Below, one piece after another: positions 10,263 through 22,828 of a stretch of DNA of 64,000 nt. Position numbers and translations under genes: made by a program. The stretch comes from Lineolata rhizophorae (Eukaryota > Ascomycota > Dothideomycetes > Lineolatales > Lineolataceae): the NCBI GenBank assembly GCA_010093515.1, contig MU001686.1:327787-391786 (forward strand), in the 5' to 3' direction. Every line of letters starts with the position of its first letter. Position 1 is the stretch's first letter. The notes under the pieces were generated by a model that was not told the origin of the DNA, searched no databases, and saw only the letters and a program-made list of their open reading frames with translations.

Positions 10263-11412
10263 ATGGGGTTCCTGCAGGGCGTGATCACGACAATTGCGCC
10301 GATATTGTGAGTTGCATGGGCTCGCGCTTCTTCTCGATGGGATGGGTTGGGGGCGACGTATAGGAGGTGGGAGAGGGGTAATGGGTTGGGCGGTTTCGGC
10401 TGACACGCCCGCGACATGTCGTCTGCAGCCTCGTCACATCGCCCATAACGTCGTATGCGGACCAGATATACTCGATACATAGCAAGCGGTCGTCGGCCGG
10501 CTTCTCGCTCGACATCCCTCTAATCATGCTCACCGCGAGCATATTAAAGTGCGCCACCTACCACCGACCCTCCCGTTGTTAACCCCTTCGCTAACCCACC
10601 GCCTCCCTCCCGCCCGCAGAGTGTTCTACTGGTTCACCGCCCACTACGACACCTCCCTCCTCCTGCAATCCGTCCTCATGATCCTCATCCAGCTCCTCCT
10701 GCTGCACGTCTCCCTCCGGCACCGGCCCTCGCCGACCGCGCACGCGCCCTTCTCCAACCCCGACGCCCACGCCGGCTCGTCCCCCTCGGAACCCCTCCTC
10801 TTCTTCCCCCGGCCCTTCCGCTTCTGGCGCTGGAAGCCCGCCCGCCCCTATTGGACCTTCCTTGCCTACTACACCCTCACGCTAGTCGCGCTGCAGCTCG
10901 TGCTGGGGCGCGGCGGCGGGAGCGGCGGCAGCGACGACGGGACGGCGGCGCCCGGCGCGCGGGACCCGAGCGTCGACGGCGGCGGCGGAGACGGCGGCCT
11001 GGCGGCAGCCTACTCGACGCTCCAAGGCGCGCTCGCGCTCGCGGTCGAGGCCCTGCTCCCCGTGCCGCAGCTCCTGTCCAACGCGCGCCGCCGCGGCTGC
11101 GCCGGCTTCCGGCTGTCCGTCCTGGCTAACTGGCTGCTCGGCGACGCCTTCAAGCTGGCCTTCTTCTTCCTTAGCGGCGCCGACGCCGTGCCCTGGCAGT
11201 TCCGCGCATGCGCCGTGTTTCAGGCCGCGTGCGATGTTGGGCTGGGGGTGCAGTTTGCGCTGTGGGGGGAAGGGGAAGCGGGAGGTGGGGACAGGAAGGG
11301 ATTGTTTGTGGGGGAGAAGGGCGAGATGAGGGTGGGGGAGCCGAGCGGTGGGGGATTGAGGGATATGGAGATGGAGATGGAGAGGCAGAGGAGGGCGGAG
11401 AAGGGGTGGTGA
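10263..11412 (+). CDS. PQ-loop repeat membrane protein (Any1/SLC66A2-like)
   Basis: Exons 10263-10306, 10429-10548 and 10620-11412 join into a 318-aa protein. The first PQ-loop begins APIFLVTSPITSYADQIYSI and continues HSKRSSAGFSLDIPLIMLTA. A second (LLPVPQLLSNARRRGCAGF) sits in the C-terminal half. Around them lie about seven hydrophobic helices (VFYWFTAHYD..SVLMILIQLLLLH; PYWTFLAYYTLTLVALQL; LANWLLGDAFKLAFFFL). This layout matches the fungal family that includes yeast Any1 and human SLC66A2/PQLC1, which sit in Golgi/endosome membranes and influence phospholipid asymmetry. A glycine/serine linker separates the repeats and a soluble tail ends the protein. The start at 10263 matches where related proteins begin; 10188 is the alternative. 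Confidence 0.85.
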
Positions 11413-12007
11413 GAGGGTGCGCTTGGGTGTTTGGGGGGTTCGCTGGAGGACATGTTAGGTGGCGGCCTGACACGATATTGATAATATGGTGTTCAACCTG
11501 GCTCGGAGACGTGCTAGTAAGTGCGCGTGGGAAGACGTCTATGCCCAGCTGTCTGCGGGAACCGTCTATGCCTCGACGTCTCCACATCCATGACAGCTTG
11601 GCCTCGCGTTGTTTGGGCTTAAGCTCGGCATGCAAAGATCGCGATGCATCTTGTGCAACTGCTAGCCCAGGAACCAATAGCCAAGCTAAAGCTACTTTCT
11701 TAGGTATCCTAGTAGAGTTTGTGGTCTTGGCTGGAGGTCCATCAGCGACGATTGAGCATTTTGGCCAACAGACCGAGAGCTTATCCTCACTCTCGAGCGG
11801 GACGCGAGATTCTGGAGCGATCAAAGCATGCCACTAATGGTGAAGTATATGGAATCGACAGCAAGACACTGATATGGGCAGGCGTATTGGATGGAGGAAA
11901 TACAGGTTTAAGTGGCAAGTACGAGCAAAAGGAACCCCACATTCAAGAAAGATACGTGAATAGATACTAGGATGACATAAATAATCGGTGACCTATTTCT
12001 TGAGCCT

Positions 12008-12078
12008 CAATCTGCTCAGCACCTACGGCTAACGCTAAAGGTCACGAGCGTGACCGATCACGTGCTTTGAGCAGATTG
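12008..12078. repeat. Nested inverted repeat upstream of hapX-like gene
   Basis: Outer arms caatctgctcagcac (12008-12022) and gtgctttgagcagattg (12062-12078) are reverse complements apart from a 2-nt bulge. Inside lies a second palindrome, ggtcacgagcgtgacc (12040-12055). A CACGTG-containing motif (gatcacgtg) overlaps the right arm. The whole could form a branched hairpin, be a decayed miniature transposon, or bind a dimeric regulator. Confidence 0.7.
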
Positions 12079-12642
12079 CAATCTAAGTCGACGCGATGGA
12101 GGGCCTAGCTTTCTCCTTGAACGTTAAATACGGACATGAAAGGAACTCTACGGTTGTCAGAGCGGTAACCTCCGCCTCGACGGGGCCGCATGCCAGGCAT
12201 TGGGCTTCACAGTCCAGAAAGGTGACGATGGACCCCTTTCCGGGAGGGCCAACTACGGCTTGAGCTGAAATGAGGAGGAAAACAACCTTGGCAGACACTT
12301 GGCGCGCGGCAATGAAAGAGTGAGAAGGGAGGTCGCTCAAATGCTCGGCGGAACATTCGTAGCAGAAGCTTGAGGTGCAACAATGCTGGCTTTTCAATTG
12401 CAACGGCACATGTCCAAGGACTCTGCACATCCGCTCGATTTGGCTAGTTTTGCACCAATGCCGTCCACACCTCCTACGTACATACCTGGAACTGGCGTGC
12501 TCCGCTGCGCCGACAAAGGGCTTGGTGTACGGAGGAGTCGACCCACGCGAGCGCCATCGTACGACGCGGCGGACCGGCAAATGTGCGCTCCGAGCCCCAC
12601 AGCGAACGCACCCGAGCGAGCCCCGATCTCGGCCGCCCGCAC

Positions 12643-12662
12643 TTATCTGATGCAACAGATAA
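12643..12662. promoter_or_regulatory. Paired GATA elements matching the SreA iron-repressor site
   Basis: Position 12643-12651 reads TTATCTGAT, the reverse complement of ATCAGATAA. This is an exact match to the ATCWGATAA site of fungal SreA/SRE iron-responsive GATA repressors. A second, near-match site (ACAGATAA) follows at 12655-12662. They lie 45-64 bp before the chosen hapX-like ATG. In Aspergillus, SreA represses hapX when iron is plentiful, so the placement fits. Binding itself is inferred. Confidence 0.6.
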
Positions 12663-12706
12663 TCTCTGCGCCCGCCCGCTTCTCTCTCCACCAACCGCCG
12701 CCCACC

Positions 12707-15010
12707 ATGGCCGCCGCATCCTCGACCACCACCTCTCCCCTCGCTCACCGCGCTCACCACCCTCACCGCACTCACCACCACAAGCCCAATCGCCACAGTC
12801 ATCACGACTGCCCCCACAGCCCCGACACCCCTGCCTCGTCTACGGCCTCGCCGCCCGCCTTCTCGCCGCAACTCGCTGCCGGCCAGCCCCGCGCGTCGCC
12901 CACGGCCGCCGGAAATCCTGTTTTCCCGCCGGCCCCTTCGTCCTCGTCCTCGTCATCGTTATCTGTCGCGGGTACCCGCTTAGCGCCCGCGACGACCAAT
13001 TGCACCTCCAAAGTGCCCATCGAAGCGGCGCCGCGCAAGCAGCTGGAGCCCAGCCGGCAGAACGGCGGCGGCCACGGCGGCGGCCACGGCCATGCCGCCA
13101 GCGCCGGCGCGATAGCGTCGTACCCGTCGCCGGGGTCCGCCGACTCGCGAGATGCCGCGTCATCGACGAGCCAGGCCAGCACCAGCGGCGGCGGGGATTC
13201 CACGACGCCCAACACCGTGGCCACGACGCCGGCCACGACGAGTGGCAGCAACAGCAACGGCAGCGGCGGCGGCGGAGGCGGCTACTTCGGCCCGCTCAGC
13301 GCGCACCACGTGATACCGCCGCGGCCGCGGCCCGGCCGCAAGCCGGCGCAGGACGAGGGAGCCGAGCCGAACCGCCGCAAGCAGCAGAATCGCGAGGCCC
13401 AGCGCAACTTCCGCAAGCGCAAGCAGGAGCACCTGCAGGCGCTCGAGGACGCGCGGCGGTCGTTCGACGCCGAGAGGAGGGAGCTGGAGGGCAGGACCTT
13501 GGAGCAGGCGCAGACTATTAGGAGGCTGAGCGAGAAGGTAGCGGCGTTTGAAAGGGCGTATGCAGAGATGGAGGGGACGAAGGAAGGGTTGGAACGGGAG
13601 TTGAGGGTCTGTGAGGAGGAGAAGAAGGAGCTCAGGATGAGGCTTGGTGAGTCGGAGGCTTTGAACTCTCTGTTAGCGATTCTTGTCGCTGTAAGCTGAC
13701 GATCCGTTATAGACGCGTTTGCGCAACAGCAACATGCGCAAGTTCAAGCGCAATCTACGTCGCTATCGGCATCCTCAACCAAGCGTAAGCGCACAGACGG
13801 GTGCGGAAAGTGCGAAGAGGGGGGCGACTGCGCCTGCGTGAACGAGCTTCTCAACACCAACTCGCTTGATTCTGAGCCGGCGGCTCAATCGTACGACCAG
13901 ATGGAAACCGACTTCACGAGCTTTTCCTCCTCTAACCAGCTCTCCCAACAGCCCCAGCAGTCCCAGCAATCAGAGTACGAAGCCGCCGAGCCCCTCACCG
14001 ACTGCGGCTTCTGCGACAAGGACACCGTCTGCATCTGCCGCGAAACGGCCCAGCTACAACCCCCCAACTTATCAAGCAGTAGCGTGCAAGAGCCCAAGCC
14101 CACCAAGCCACATCAGCCGCACCGCCAAGGCCTCCACATCGACCTGCCACGACACGGCGGCACTTCCACCCTGCCGCCGGTCTATGCCTCCAACGGCCAG
14201 CTCACCCCGTCGACCATGGAGCCCGGCCTGCCCGCCGCCGCGAGCGCCATCCAGCCCGGCTCCTGCGCCGAGTGCCAGCGCAACCCCGAGCAGCGCGACT
14301 TCTGCCTTAGCATGTACCGATCGTCGTCATCGGCGTCGCGCGCCGGCACGCAGACGCCCCAGCAGCAACAGCAGCAGCAGCCACAGCCACAGCCGCAGCC
14401 GCAAGACAATGACGTGGTGCAACTCCCCGCGCTCAAGAAGCGGCGCGACGCCAAGCACACGACGGGCGCGGCCGCCGAGCCCGGCGGCGCCGCCCGCGAC
14501 CAGCAAGGGGCGCAGCGGGAGGCCCGCCGCGGCGACGACGACGACGCCCTCGACGCCACGGCGGCCGCCCGCCTCGCCGCCGCCCCCACCGTCTCCTGCT
14601 CCCAGGTCTACGAGCTCATCCGCGAGCGCCACATCTCGGCGCGCAACACGGACTGGGCGCGGGGCCTGCGGCCGCTTGTCCCCGGGCATCAGCAGCAGTA
14701 CCAGCACCAGCAGCACCAGCACCAGTTTCGAGAGCACCGGCTGGATCCGCGGGACGGGCTGCCGCGCGGGGCGCCGGCGCTGGGGGACGTGCGGGAGGAG
14801 GCGCGGGAGGGCGGGGCGAGGGCGGACGAGAGGACCATTGCGGGTGAGGTCCCGAGCGCGTATGAGTACGATGCGGCGCAGATGCTGGCGAGGTTGGCGC
14901 AGGTGGATGCGAGGAGTGGCGGTGGTGGTGGGGAAGAGAGGGAGAAGGAGGGAGGGGATGGGAGCGGGGGGAGGAGGAGGACTGGTAGAGGGAGGAAGGG
15001 CGGGCGGTGA
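12707..15010 (+). CDS. hapX: HapX-like bZIP iron-homeostasis transcription factor (2 exons)
   Basis: Exons 12707-13646 and 13713-15010 give 745 aa. The ATG at 12707 has a strong context (cccaccATGG). Around residues 200-212 is VIPPRPRPGRKP, the Hap4-like motif that docks on the CCAAT-binding complex. A bZIP follows directly (NRRKQQNREAQRNFRKRKQ, then a leucine-zipper-like coiled coil to about 300). Exon 2 has the cysteine-rich clusters typical of HapX: CGKCEEGGDCAC (about 343), CGFCDKDTVCIC (about 410) and CAECQRNPEQRDFC (about 499). A last conserved-looking segment, VSCSQVYELIRERHIS, lies near 607. HapX senses iron through such clusters and, with the CCAAT complex, represses iron-consuming genes in starvation and activates detoxification in excess. 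The basic region differs from the NRAAQRAFRERR I recall for Aspergillus HapX, so this may be a divergent orthologue or a HapX/Yap relative. Poly-Gln/Pro runs occur near 14360. Confidence 0.72.
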
Positions 15011-15842
15011 TTTGAGGGGTGTGGCTACGTTGTGGGTAGTGGGAAAGTGGTGTGCTTGATGGGAGTGGTGAAAAGGGTGATTTGCTTGTGCGAGAGTTTT
15101 ATTTAATAGGTCGGCGTATGTTTTGTGGAGTTCTAAGGGGATAAATTTCCTGCTAACGGTTGATGGGGATTAGGGCTTTAGTTGCGTTAGGTTCGGACTC
15201 TGGGAGGGCTTTTCTTTTCTTTGCTGGTATAGCTAGCTGTAAACATGCCCTCAAGCGATTGCGGGATGATTCTATGGCCGCATGTGTGGATGGGCTACCC
15301 CCTAGGTAGAGGCAGAACCGCTAATAATTATTCTTTACCATACTAGGATGTCCCGACGTTCTTTTGTAGGGCAATAGAAAAGCATCACTCTCAGCATCCG
15401 AACTCGTCGCTTACACTATGCCAATCTGCACGCATAAATTACGCAATTCCATAAACTATGTTCACAGCATTCCACCTTCACCAGCTGGCAGCACGAAAGT
15501 TGGTAGACCGAGCGTTTCAATATACTGAGCGGAATTATTACATACTATATACTATTGAGAAAAAGGGATGAACCCTTCCATACGAGGGCCAAGCAGCTCC
15601 TGAGGGGTATTTCCATCTCCCATCTCCACAGTCTTTCCATCCTCCCCTTCCTATAAAAGTAATGAAAAAAAGGAACTCCCAAACGACTGCGCGGAGTTCG
15701 AACGTCCCTATAAGATACATATATAGAAAATAAAATCATCCACACACCCACAGACCCTCGTCCCAAGCGTGCCCTACCGCACCTAAAACCTCAAGTCGCT
15801 ATCAACCACCCTCTTGCCGCACACAACCTCCCATCATCTCAC
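15011..15842. other. Convergent 3' flanks
   Basis: This lies between the 3' ends of the hapX-like gene and UGO1. It is AT-richer than the genes around it. No open frame, RNA or repeat was recognised. Confidence 0.5.
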
Positions 15843-17973
15843 TCAAAACTCCCCGCCCCCGGCCCCTCCCAACGCCGCAGCCCCCCACACCCCAACCAAT
15901 CCCCAAAACCCTACCCGCCACCCCCTCCACAGCCCGGCGGGTCCTTGCCCCTTTCTAAGCCGCTGCTGCCCCGCCATCCCCGACATCGGCGTCGGACCCA
16001 AGCGCTTCCCACCGCCCCTGAGCGGCGGCGGCGGCCCCACCACCGACACGCCCTCGTCGCGCACCACGAACCACAAGGACCCGAAGACGCCCCTATAGGG
16101 CCCGACGTCGACGACGGTCGGGAGCGCGGCGTCCTCATCGCTCGGCGCGGCGCCCGTCTCAGACCGCGGCGACGGCGACGGCTCTCCGACGCGTCGTGGC
16201 TGGCGGCCGCGGCTGCCCGACGACGGCGCGACGGCACGCTTCTTGCGTTTCAGAGGCGCTTGCTGCGGCTGTTGCGTTTCGGCGGCCCACTCCTGCAGTA
16301 CGGCGACCTGGGCGCGGCGCAGGACGAGCTCGAGGGGGAGCTTGACGGCGAGCTCGGCGAGGGCGGCGAGGAAGGTTGCGGCGGAATAGGCGGAGGGGGA
16401 GTGGAGAGGGTCGATTCGGAGGGGGGCGGAGCGGAGGAGGAGTGGAGCTGAGGCTGCGAGGAGGGAGGGGAGCGTGGCGTGGAGGAAGGTTGGGGTGAGG
16501 AGGGTTGGGTGGGGGAGTAGAGTTGGGAGGGCCCGGAGAGAGGGGATGAGGGTGCGGGGTTGGTGGTGAGGGCTACTATCAGACGATTGAGTGAGAGATG
16601 TGGGAGATGTTGGCGATGAAGATGAAGAGGGCGGTGAAGAGGGAGTGATTATGAGTCTACAAAACCGATTTGAATAATTAGCATAGTTCTCCGTCACGTT
16701 ACCAACGTTGTGATCTTGCCCCGAAGGTCAAAGAAGCAGTGCTCACCTTGTCCTAATTATATCCAGCGGCGCCAAAACCAACCCAGCGATCCCTGCCGCG
16801 GCTACCACCACTCCAACACTCACCCAAGGGCTCGGACTATCCGCAACGTCGAGACTTCCGCCGGGCAATAGAGCGCCTGCAGCACCGGCCCCCGCCCCTG
16901 AACCTCCACCCATTCCGCCAGCCCCAGACCCACCGCCACTTCTGGAGCTTCCTGCACTTCCGCTGAGACTGCCTGGATCTGGCAAGTTTAGGAGTGCAGC
17001 GAGTAACGACCGGGTCCAACTTTCCACAGTGCGCTGCAAGACATTAAGGACAAAAGAAACGTTTGTACCCTTCCAAACCCCCCAGGCGGATTCTTTGGAC
17101 CAAAGCTGGGCGAGGATTTCGAGGAGAGAGTCTGGTCGGCGGAGCGCGAGCTTATACCGGTGGGTCTGGTAAGGATGGTAGATAGGAGGTTGCTGGGCGC
17201 GACGGGAGGAGGGTGGCGTCGGGGTGGTTGATTCGGATCGTGGAGGGGTAGCGGGTCGACGACGAGTGCTGGCGTGCTGGCGTGAGGCAGATGGAGTAGT
17301 AGAAGTGAAGTAGGACGGGTTCTCGGGGTCTGAGTCGGAGGAGTTTAGGTCGTCGGAATGGACGCCGGGCTGGGGGAACTGTAAACATGTTAGGTTTGAA
17401 TTGCCTTTTTCCCGCGGCAGCCATTAAGCCAAAGGAGCTCGTGAAACTATTTTCTGAAAGGAATTGACATACTTCATTCCACTTTTCTGTCTGCCCACCG
17501 CCGACTCTCTGACCTGCTACCCCCGTTCCCCTCGCAACCACCACCCCGCCCGGTCCTAATTCCTGCCCGGATATCATCCGACACTGCAGAACCAGCTTCG
17601 CGACCTCAAACGGCTGGGACAAAAATACGCTCGTATAATTCCAAACCGCTTGATCGGCCAATCTCTTAGCCCAGTCCGCGAGCGTCGCCGGCCCGCTCTC
17701 CCCTACAATCTCGTCATAATCCAAGTCGGACAGGATGTCTCGAGCCGAGGCACCAAGGCGGCTTCGCCCCGCAGCACCTCGCGACGTGTGCGGCGGAGGC
17801 GTCGGAGAGCGGCGGTAGTAGAAGTGCGACGACGACGAATTGCCGCTGCCGGCATCATGTGACGACGGATCCGCAGTGCCGAAGCTGGGGGGCGGGACAT
17901 AGTATGGCCGCAGCGGGTTGGGCGCGTCGCGCGAGGTCGACATGGTGTAGGTGCGCGGCGGCGAGTCCGACAT
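15843..17973 (-). CDS. UGO1: Mitochondrial outer-membrane fusion protein Ugo1 (3 exons)
   Basis: Exons 17973-17473, 17378-16747 and 16656-15843 join to 648 aa (introns GTATGT..ACAG and GTGAGC..GTAG). The N-terminus (MSDSPPRTYTMSTSRDAPNPLRPYYVPPP) and the WNYTSVFLSQPFEVAKLVLQCR segment match fungal Ugo1, a modified mitochondrial-carrier protein of the outer membrane that links Fzo1 and Mgm1 in fusion. Carrier-like PxD motifs include LAPLDIIRTR at the second splice site. Later parts are VKLPLELVLRRAQVAVLQE and YRGVFGSLWFVVRDEG..GLWRGWRVGFWG. Between the carrier-like repeats lie long inserts: a Ser/Thr/Pro segment in exon 2 and a Gly-rich loop. The gene shares a 345-bp divergent promoter with YAH1. 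Confidence 0.88.
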
Positions 17974-18318
17974 CACGGCCGGCACCACGAGGAGAGAGGT
18001 GCCGTGATGGATTGGAGAAAGGGGAAGTTGTCGAGATGGAGGACGTAGTATGTAATGAGGGAGTGGGCGGTGGTCGGTTGCAGGTGATAGCTCAAGGCGG
18101 TGAGAGCAGACAAACGCGGAGAGGGGCGGCAGAAAAAGCATCCATGCAGCCGTAGCGTCCGTCCGTCGGCGACAAAAGTCACAGCTCGGACAATCGGCCG
18201 GAGCCATGCGGCGAGCCCTCGATCCTCCGACATCTGCGCTTTTGGCCCTCCTTTCCGCCTCAATTTGATCGCTGTCTCTTCCGTCGGGCGGTCGCTACGT
18301 ATCTACGTCTTTCTGAGT
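17974..18318. promoter_or_regulatory. Shared divergent promoter UGO1/YAH1
   Basis: Only 345 bp separate the two start codons. Both genes encode mitochondrial proteins. One inverted CCAAT (attgg, about 18009) is visible. Reading frames crossing this region lack family features and are treated as leader sequence. Confidence 0.6.
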
Positions 18319-19129
18319 ATGGCGCTGCAATTCCCCGTCGCGCGCTCCGCTCTCTCAACTTCCGCTCCCCGGTTCTCGGCCGTCATATCAGTACGACAGA
18401 CCCAGCATCTCCGGTCATATTCCCGAACAACCCAACGCCGCAATTGCGACCGGTGGTCGAGCTCGTCGTCACGGGTGCAGTGCGCACAGCGAGTATCATG
18501 GCCGCGATGGGTAGTGTCGGGTAATCTGGCGACCCGGAGGACGTTTTCGAGTACTTCCGTGGCACGGCACGGCCATTTGGGGACACCGAAGCCGGGAGAA
18601 GAGTACGTCCGACCTTTTCGGGATAGATTCGAGACCGGCAGCTCTTGAGTTAACAAGGGACCTCTAGGCGCAAGGTGATTTTTATCGACAAGGAAGGGGA
18701 GAGACACACCTTCGAAGTCGCTGACGGCGATAACCTGCTTGACATCGCACAAGCTAACGACCTTGAGATGGAAGGTATGCCTATAACCACGGCTGCACCG
18801 TTTGCCTTGCGGAAATCCGCCTCTAGTTTTGTGGCAGTCGAAACACCTTTTGCAGTTGTTTGTCCTGACTCCTTGTGACAGGTGCTTGCGGCGGCTCCTG
18901 TGCATGCAGTACATGCCACGTGATCGTCGAGGATCAAGACTACTACGACCGCATGGAAGAACCGAGCGACGACGAAAACGACATGCTTGACCTGGCTTTC
19001 GCGCTGACCGAAACAAGCCGCCTGGGCTGCCAGGTCAAGATGTCAAAGGAGCTGGACGGCCTGGTAGTCAAACTACCGCCGGCAACGAGGAACCTGCAGG
19101 CTAGCGACTTCGCGGATAAGAAGAAGTAG
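18319..19129 (+). CDS. YAH1: Mitochondrial [2Fe-2S] ferredoxin (adrenodoxin, Yah1) (3 exons)
   Basis: Exons 18319-18602, 18668-18774 and 18882-19129 give 212 aa. The first about 90 residues are Arg/Ser-rich without acidic residues (MALQFPVARSALSTSAPRFS..), a mitochondrial presequence. The ferredoxin domain starts RKVIFIDKEGERHTFEV. The cluster loop GACGGSCACSTCHV supplies three Cys ligands (CX5CX2C) and the fourth is in LGCQVKM. The acidic EPSDDENDMLDLA helix docks redox partners. Yah1 passes electrons from Arh1 for mitochondrial Fe-S cluster and haem A synthesis. The splice sites fall inside the domain, so without splicing the cluster motif would be separated from it. Confidence 0.95.
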
Positions 19130-19660
19130 AAGAGCAAGAAGACAAAGTAATACGAAGTGGGAATGTAAGGATGGAGAACCCAGGTAGGCACAATGTTCAA
19201 CCTTTTTGCAGTTCTGTATAATACAAAGTGAGGTTGGTATGAGGGCGGTGCATGTATTTACTGTTTCGCGGTCCATACCGGTCAAACTTCTTGTGTATAT
19301 TGGTAGCGCACAGCGTTCTCATCTCCAAATTTTCTCTTGGATAATGATTGCATGTCTCCACGCTATGCCCCATGGCACATCATGACTTAGAATCTATGAT
19401 TAAAGTACTTCGTGTGGCAGCAGCGTTAAAATATGCGTATTAGCTATTCCACAGTTGAGTGGCTGAGCACTCTAAGCTAACACGGAACATCCTGTTGGCA
19501 ATACCATACACTGTGACTTAGGATGAGTACCCAAAAGGTCGAAAAACATCCCACGAAACGCCTAGTAATGCGCGACAACTCCCCAAGCGCACCAATTCAT
19601 CTATTCGTCAAGCCCTCATAAACGCCCACATATGCACAAACCCATATTCCATTCCTCGTT
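19130..19660. other. Convergent 3' flanks YAH1/SRP54
   Basis: This holds the untranslated ends of two convergent genes. It is AT-richer, with no gene or structured RNA recognised. Confidence 0.5.
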
Positions 19661-21444
<1,784 letters not shown>

Positions 21445-21688
21445 GTTGCCGGGCTGTGTCAGAAGAGCAGTAAATAGCAGGGACTGATCTAGGAGAACGT
21501 CTGAGGAAGTGCGGCGAAGGTTGAAAACGCGGGGTGTGGCTTGTCGGTGTGGGGCTGGTTTGACACGAGCGCCACACGCGAACTTTAAGCGACAGGAAAG
21601 TTTCGCTGGCCGTGCGAAAACTTCAGATTTCCAACTTCTTCGCCGAAGATTCTATTGAGCCTTAATTGCGCGACTTCCACGCTCCACG
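21445..21688. promoter_or_regulatory. Shared divergent promoter SRP54/RRP15
   Basis: 244 bp separate the start codons of two genes of translation and ribosome biogenesis. No specific operator was identified. Confidence 0.5.
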
Positions 21689-22642
21689 ATGCCTCAGTCA
21701 ATACTAAAGCGCCGCCATGCGGACGATAACCCGAGAGCGAAGCCGGCCAAGAGACCGAAGAAATTCAAGAAGCAGCGCGAGTATCACAGCTCGAGCGAGG
21801 ACGAGGACGAAGCGCCGCAGAACGGCTCCACGGATTTTAAGCCTGTCAGTCTCGACGACTCGGACGACGATGCGGGCCCTGCGGAGGATGTAGATTCTGG
21901 TGTCCGCCTAGACATGTCCACTTCTTCCAAACTCAAAAAAGCGGCCAACGAAGCGGCGCCCGAAGAGGGCTCCTCACAGTCTTCAGCCTCCGATGATGAC
22001 GACGCCGACTCCACAGCCTTTACATCCGCCTCGGACTCCGAGTCCTTCGTGTCCGCAGACTCCGATGCCTCCACCTCCGGGACCGCTGCCGGCAAGAAGC
22101 CCAGATCCAAGCGGCACGACCCCTCCGCCTTCGCCACGTCGATGAACAAGATCCTCTCCTCGAAGCTGACGAGCGCCAAGCGCGCGGACCCCGTCCTGGC
22201 CCGCAGTCGCGACGCGCACAAGACGTCGCAGACGATGGCCGAGGAGAAGCTCGAGGCCCGCGCGCGGCACAAGCTGCGCGACGAGAAGCGGGCGGCCAAG
22301 GAGAAGGGCCGGGTCAAGGACGTGTTGCTGGGGTCGGCGGCTGCAACGGGGACGGGGAAGGATGGAGCTAGTAATGGCGGGGAGCAAGGGGATGAGCATG
22401 GGGTGAGTGCTGCTCAGGTTGCGGAGGAGGAGAGGAAGCTTAGGAAGATCGCGCAGAGGGGTGTAATCAAGCTGTTTAATGCGGTCAGAGCGGCGCAGAT
22501 GAGAGGGTCAGAGGCGGCGAAGGACGTGAGGAAGGAAGGCATGCTAGGAGTAGAGAAGAGGGAGGACGCGGTACGGGAGAAGTCGAGACAGGAGTTTTTG
22601 GCAGCAATGGGGAAAGGGGAAAAGAAGAAAGCGAAAGCATGA
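21689..22642 (+). CDS. RRP15: Ribosomal RNA-processing protein Rrp15
   Basis: A single exon encodes 317 aa. A basic N-terminus (ILKRRHADDNPRAKPAKRPKKFKKQ) acts as a nucleolar signal and is followed by a long acidic Ser/Asp stretch (SSSEDEDE, SDDDD). The Rrp15 domain begins DPSAFATSMNKILSSKLTSAKRADPVLARSRDA. It continues through EKLEARARHKLRDEKRAAKEKGRVKDVL and RKIAQRGVIKLFNAVRAAQMR. Rrp15 is a pre-60S factor needed for early 27S pre-rRNA processing. It faces SRP54 head-to-head across 244 bp and converges on the next gene with only 186 bp between stop codons. Confidence 0.93.
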   Translation: MPQSILKRRHADDNPRAKPAKRPKKFKKQREYHSSSEDEDEAPQNGSTDFKPVSLDDSDDDAGPAEDVDSGVRLDMSTSSKLKKAANEAAPEEGSSQSSASDDDDADSTAFTSASDSESFVSADSDASTSGTAAGKKPRSKRHDPSAFATSMNKILSSKLTSAKRADPVLARSRDAHKTSQTMAEEKLEARARHKLRDEKRAAKEKGRVKDVLLGSAAATGTGKDGASNGGEQGDEHGVSAAQVAEEERKLRKIAQRGVIKLFNAVRAAQMRGSEAAKDVRKEGMLGVEKREDAVREKSRQEFLAAMGKGEKKKAKA

Positions 22643-22828
22643 GTGGAATGACACCGCTGGGACGAATTTAGGAACTATACAAATCTTGTCTAGAATACGG
22701 GCAGTTGGCGTTCCAGTCATGAGAAGCAATTCTCGTGGGATACAGGGTCAGAGCCAATCTGCAAAGTCGCTGTATCACAAGACGATCAAAAGGACACGCA
22801 CAGACTCAAAACCCGCATTGCTTTGAGA

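Larger units (their letters stand above)
11413..12706. other. Upstream region of the hapX-like gene
   Basis: This 1.3-kb stretch has no convincing gene. It contains a nested inverted repeat (12008-12078) and GATA-type sites (12643-12662). The hapX-like frame stays open upstream from 12707 to an ATG at 12383, but the translation there is low in family character. It is more likely 5' leader or promoter. Confidence 0.55.

Noticed and set aside
12383-12706. In-frame N-terminal extension of the hapX-like protein
   Set aside because: No family similarity; the GATA sites fall inside it and the ATG at 12707 has the better context. Kept as leader.
13866-15059. 397-codon frame overlapping the hapX-like exon 2
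   Set aside because: Arg/Ser/Pro-only peptide caused by GC-rich third positions of the real frame; the other frame holds the Cys clusters.
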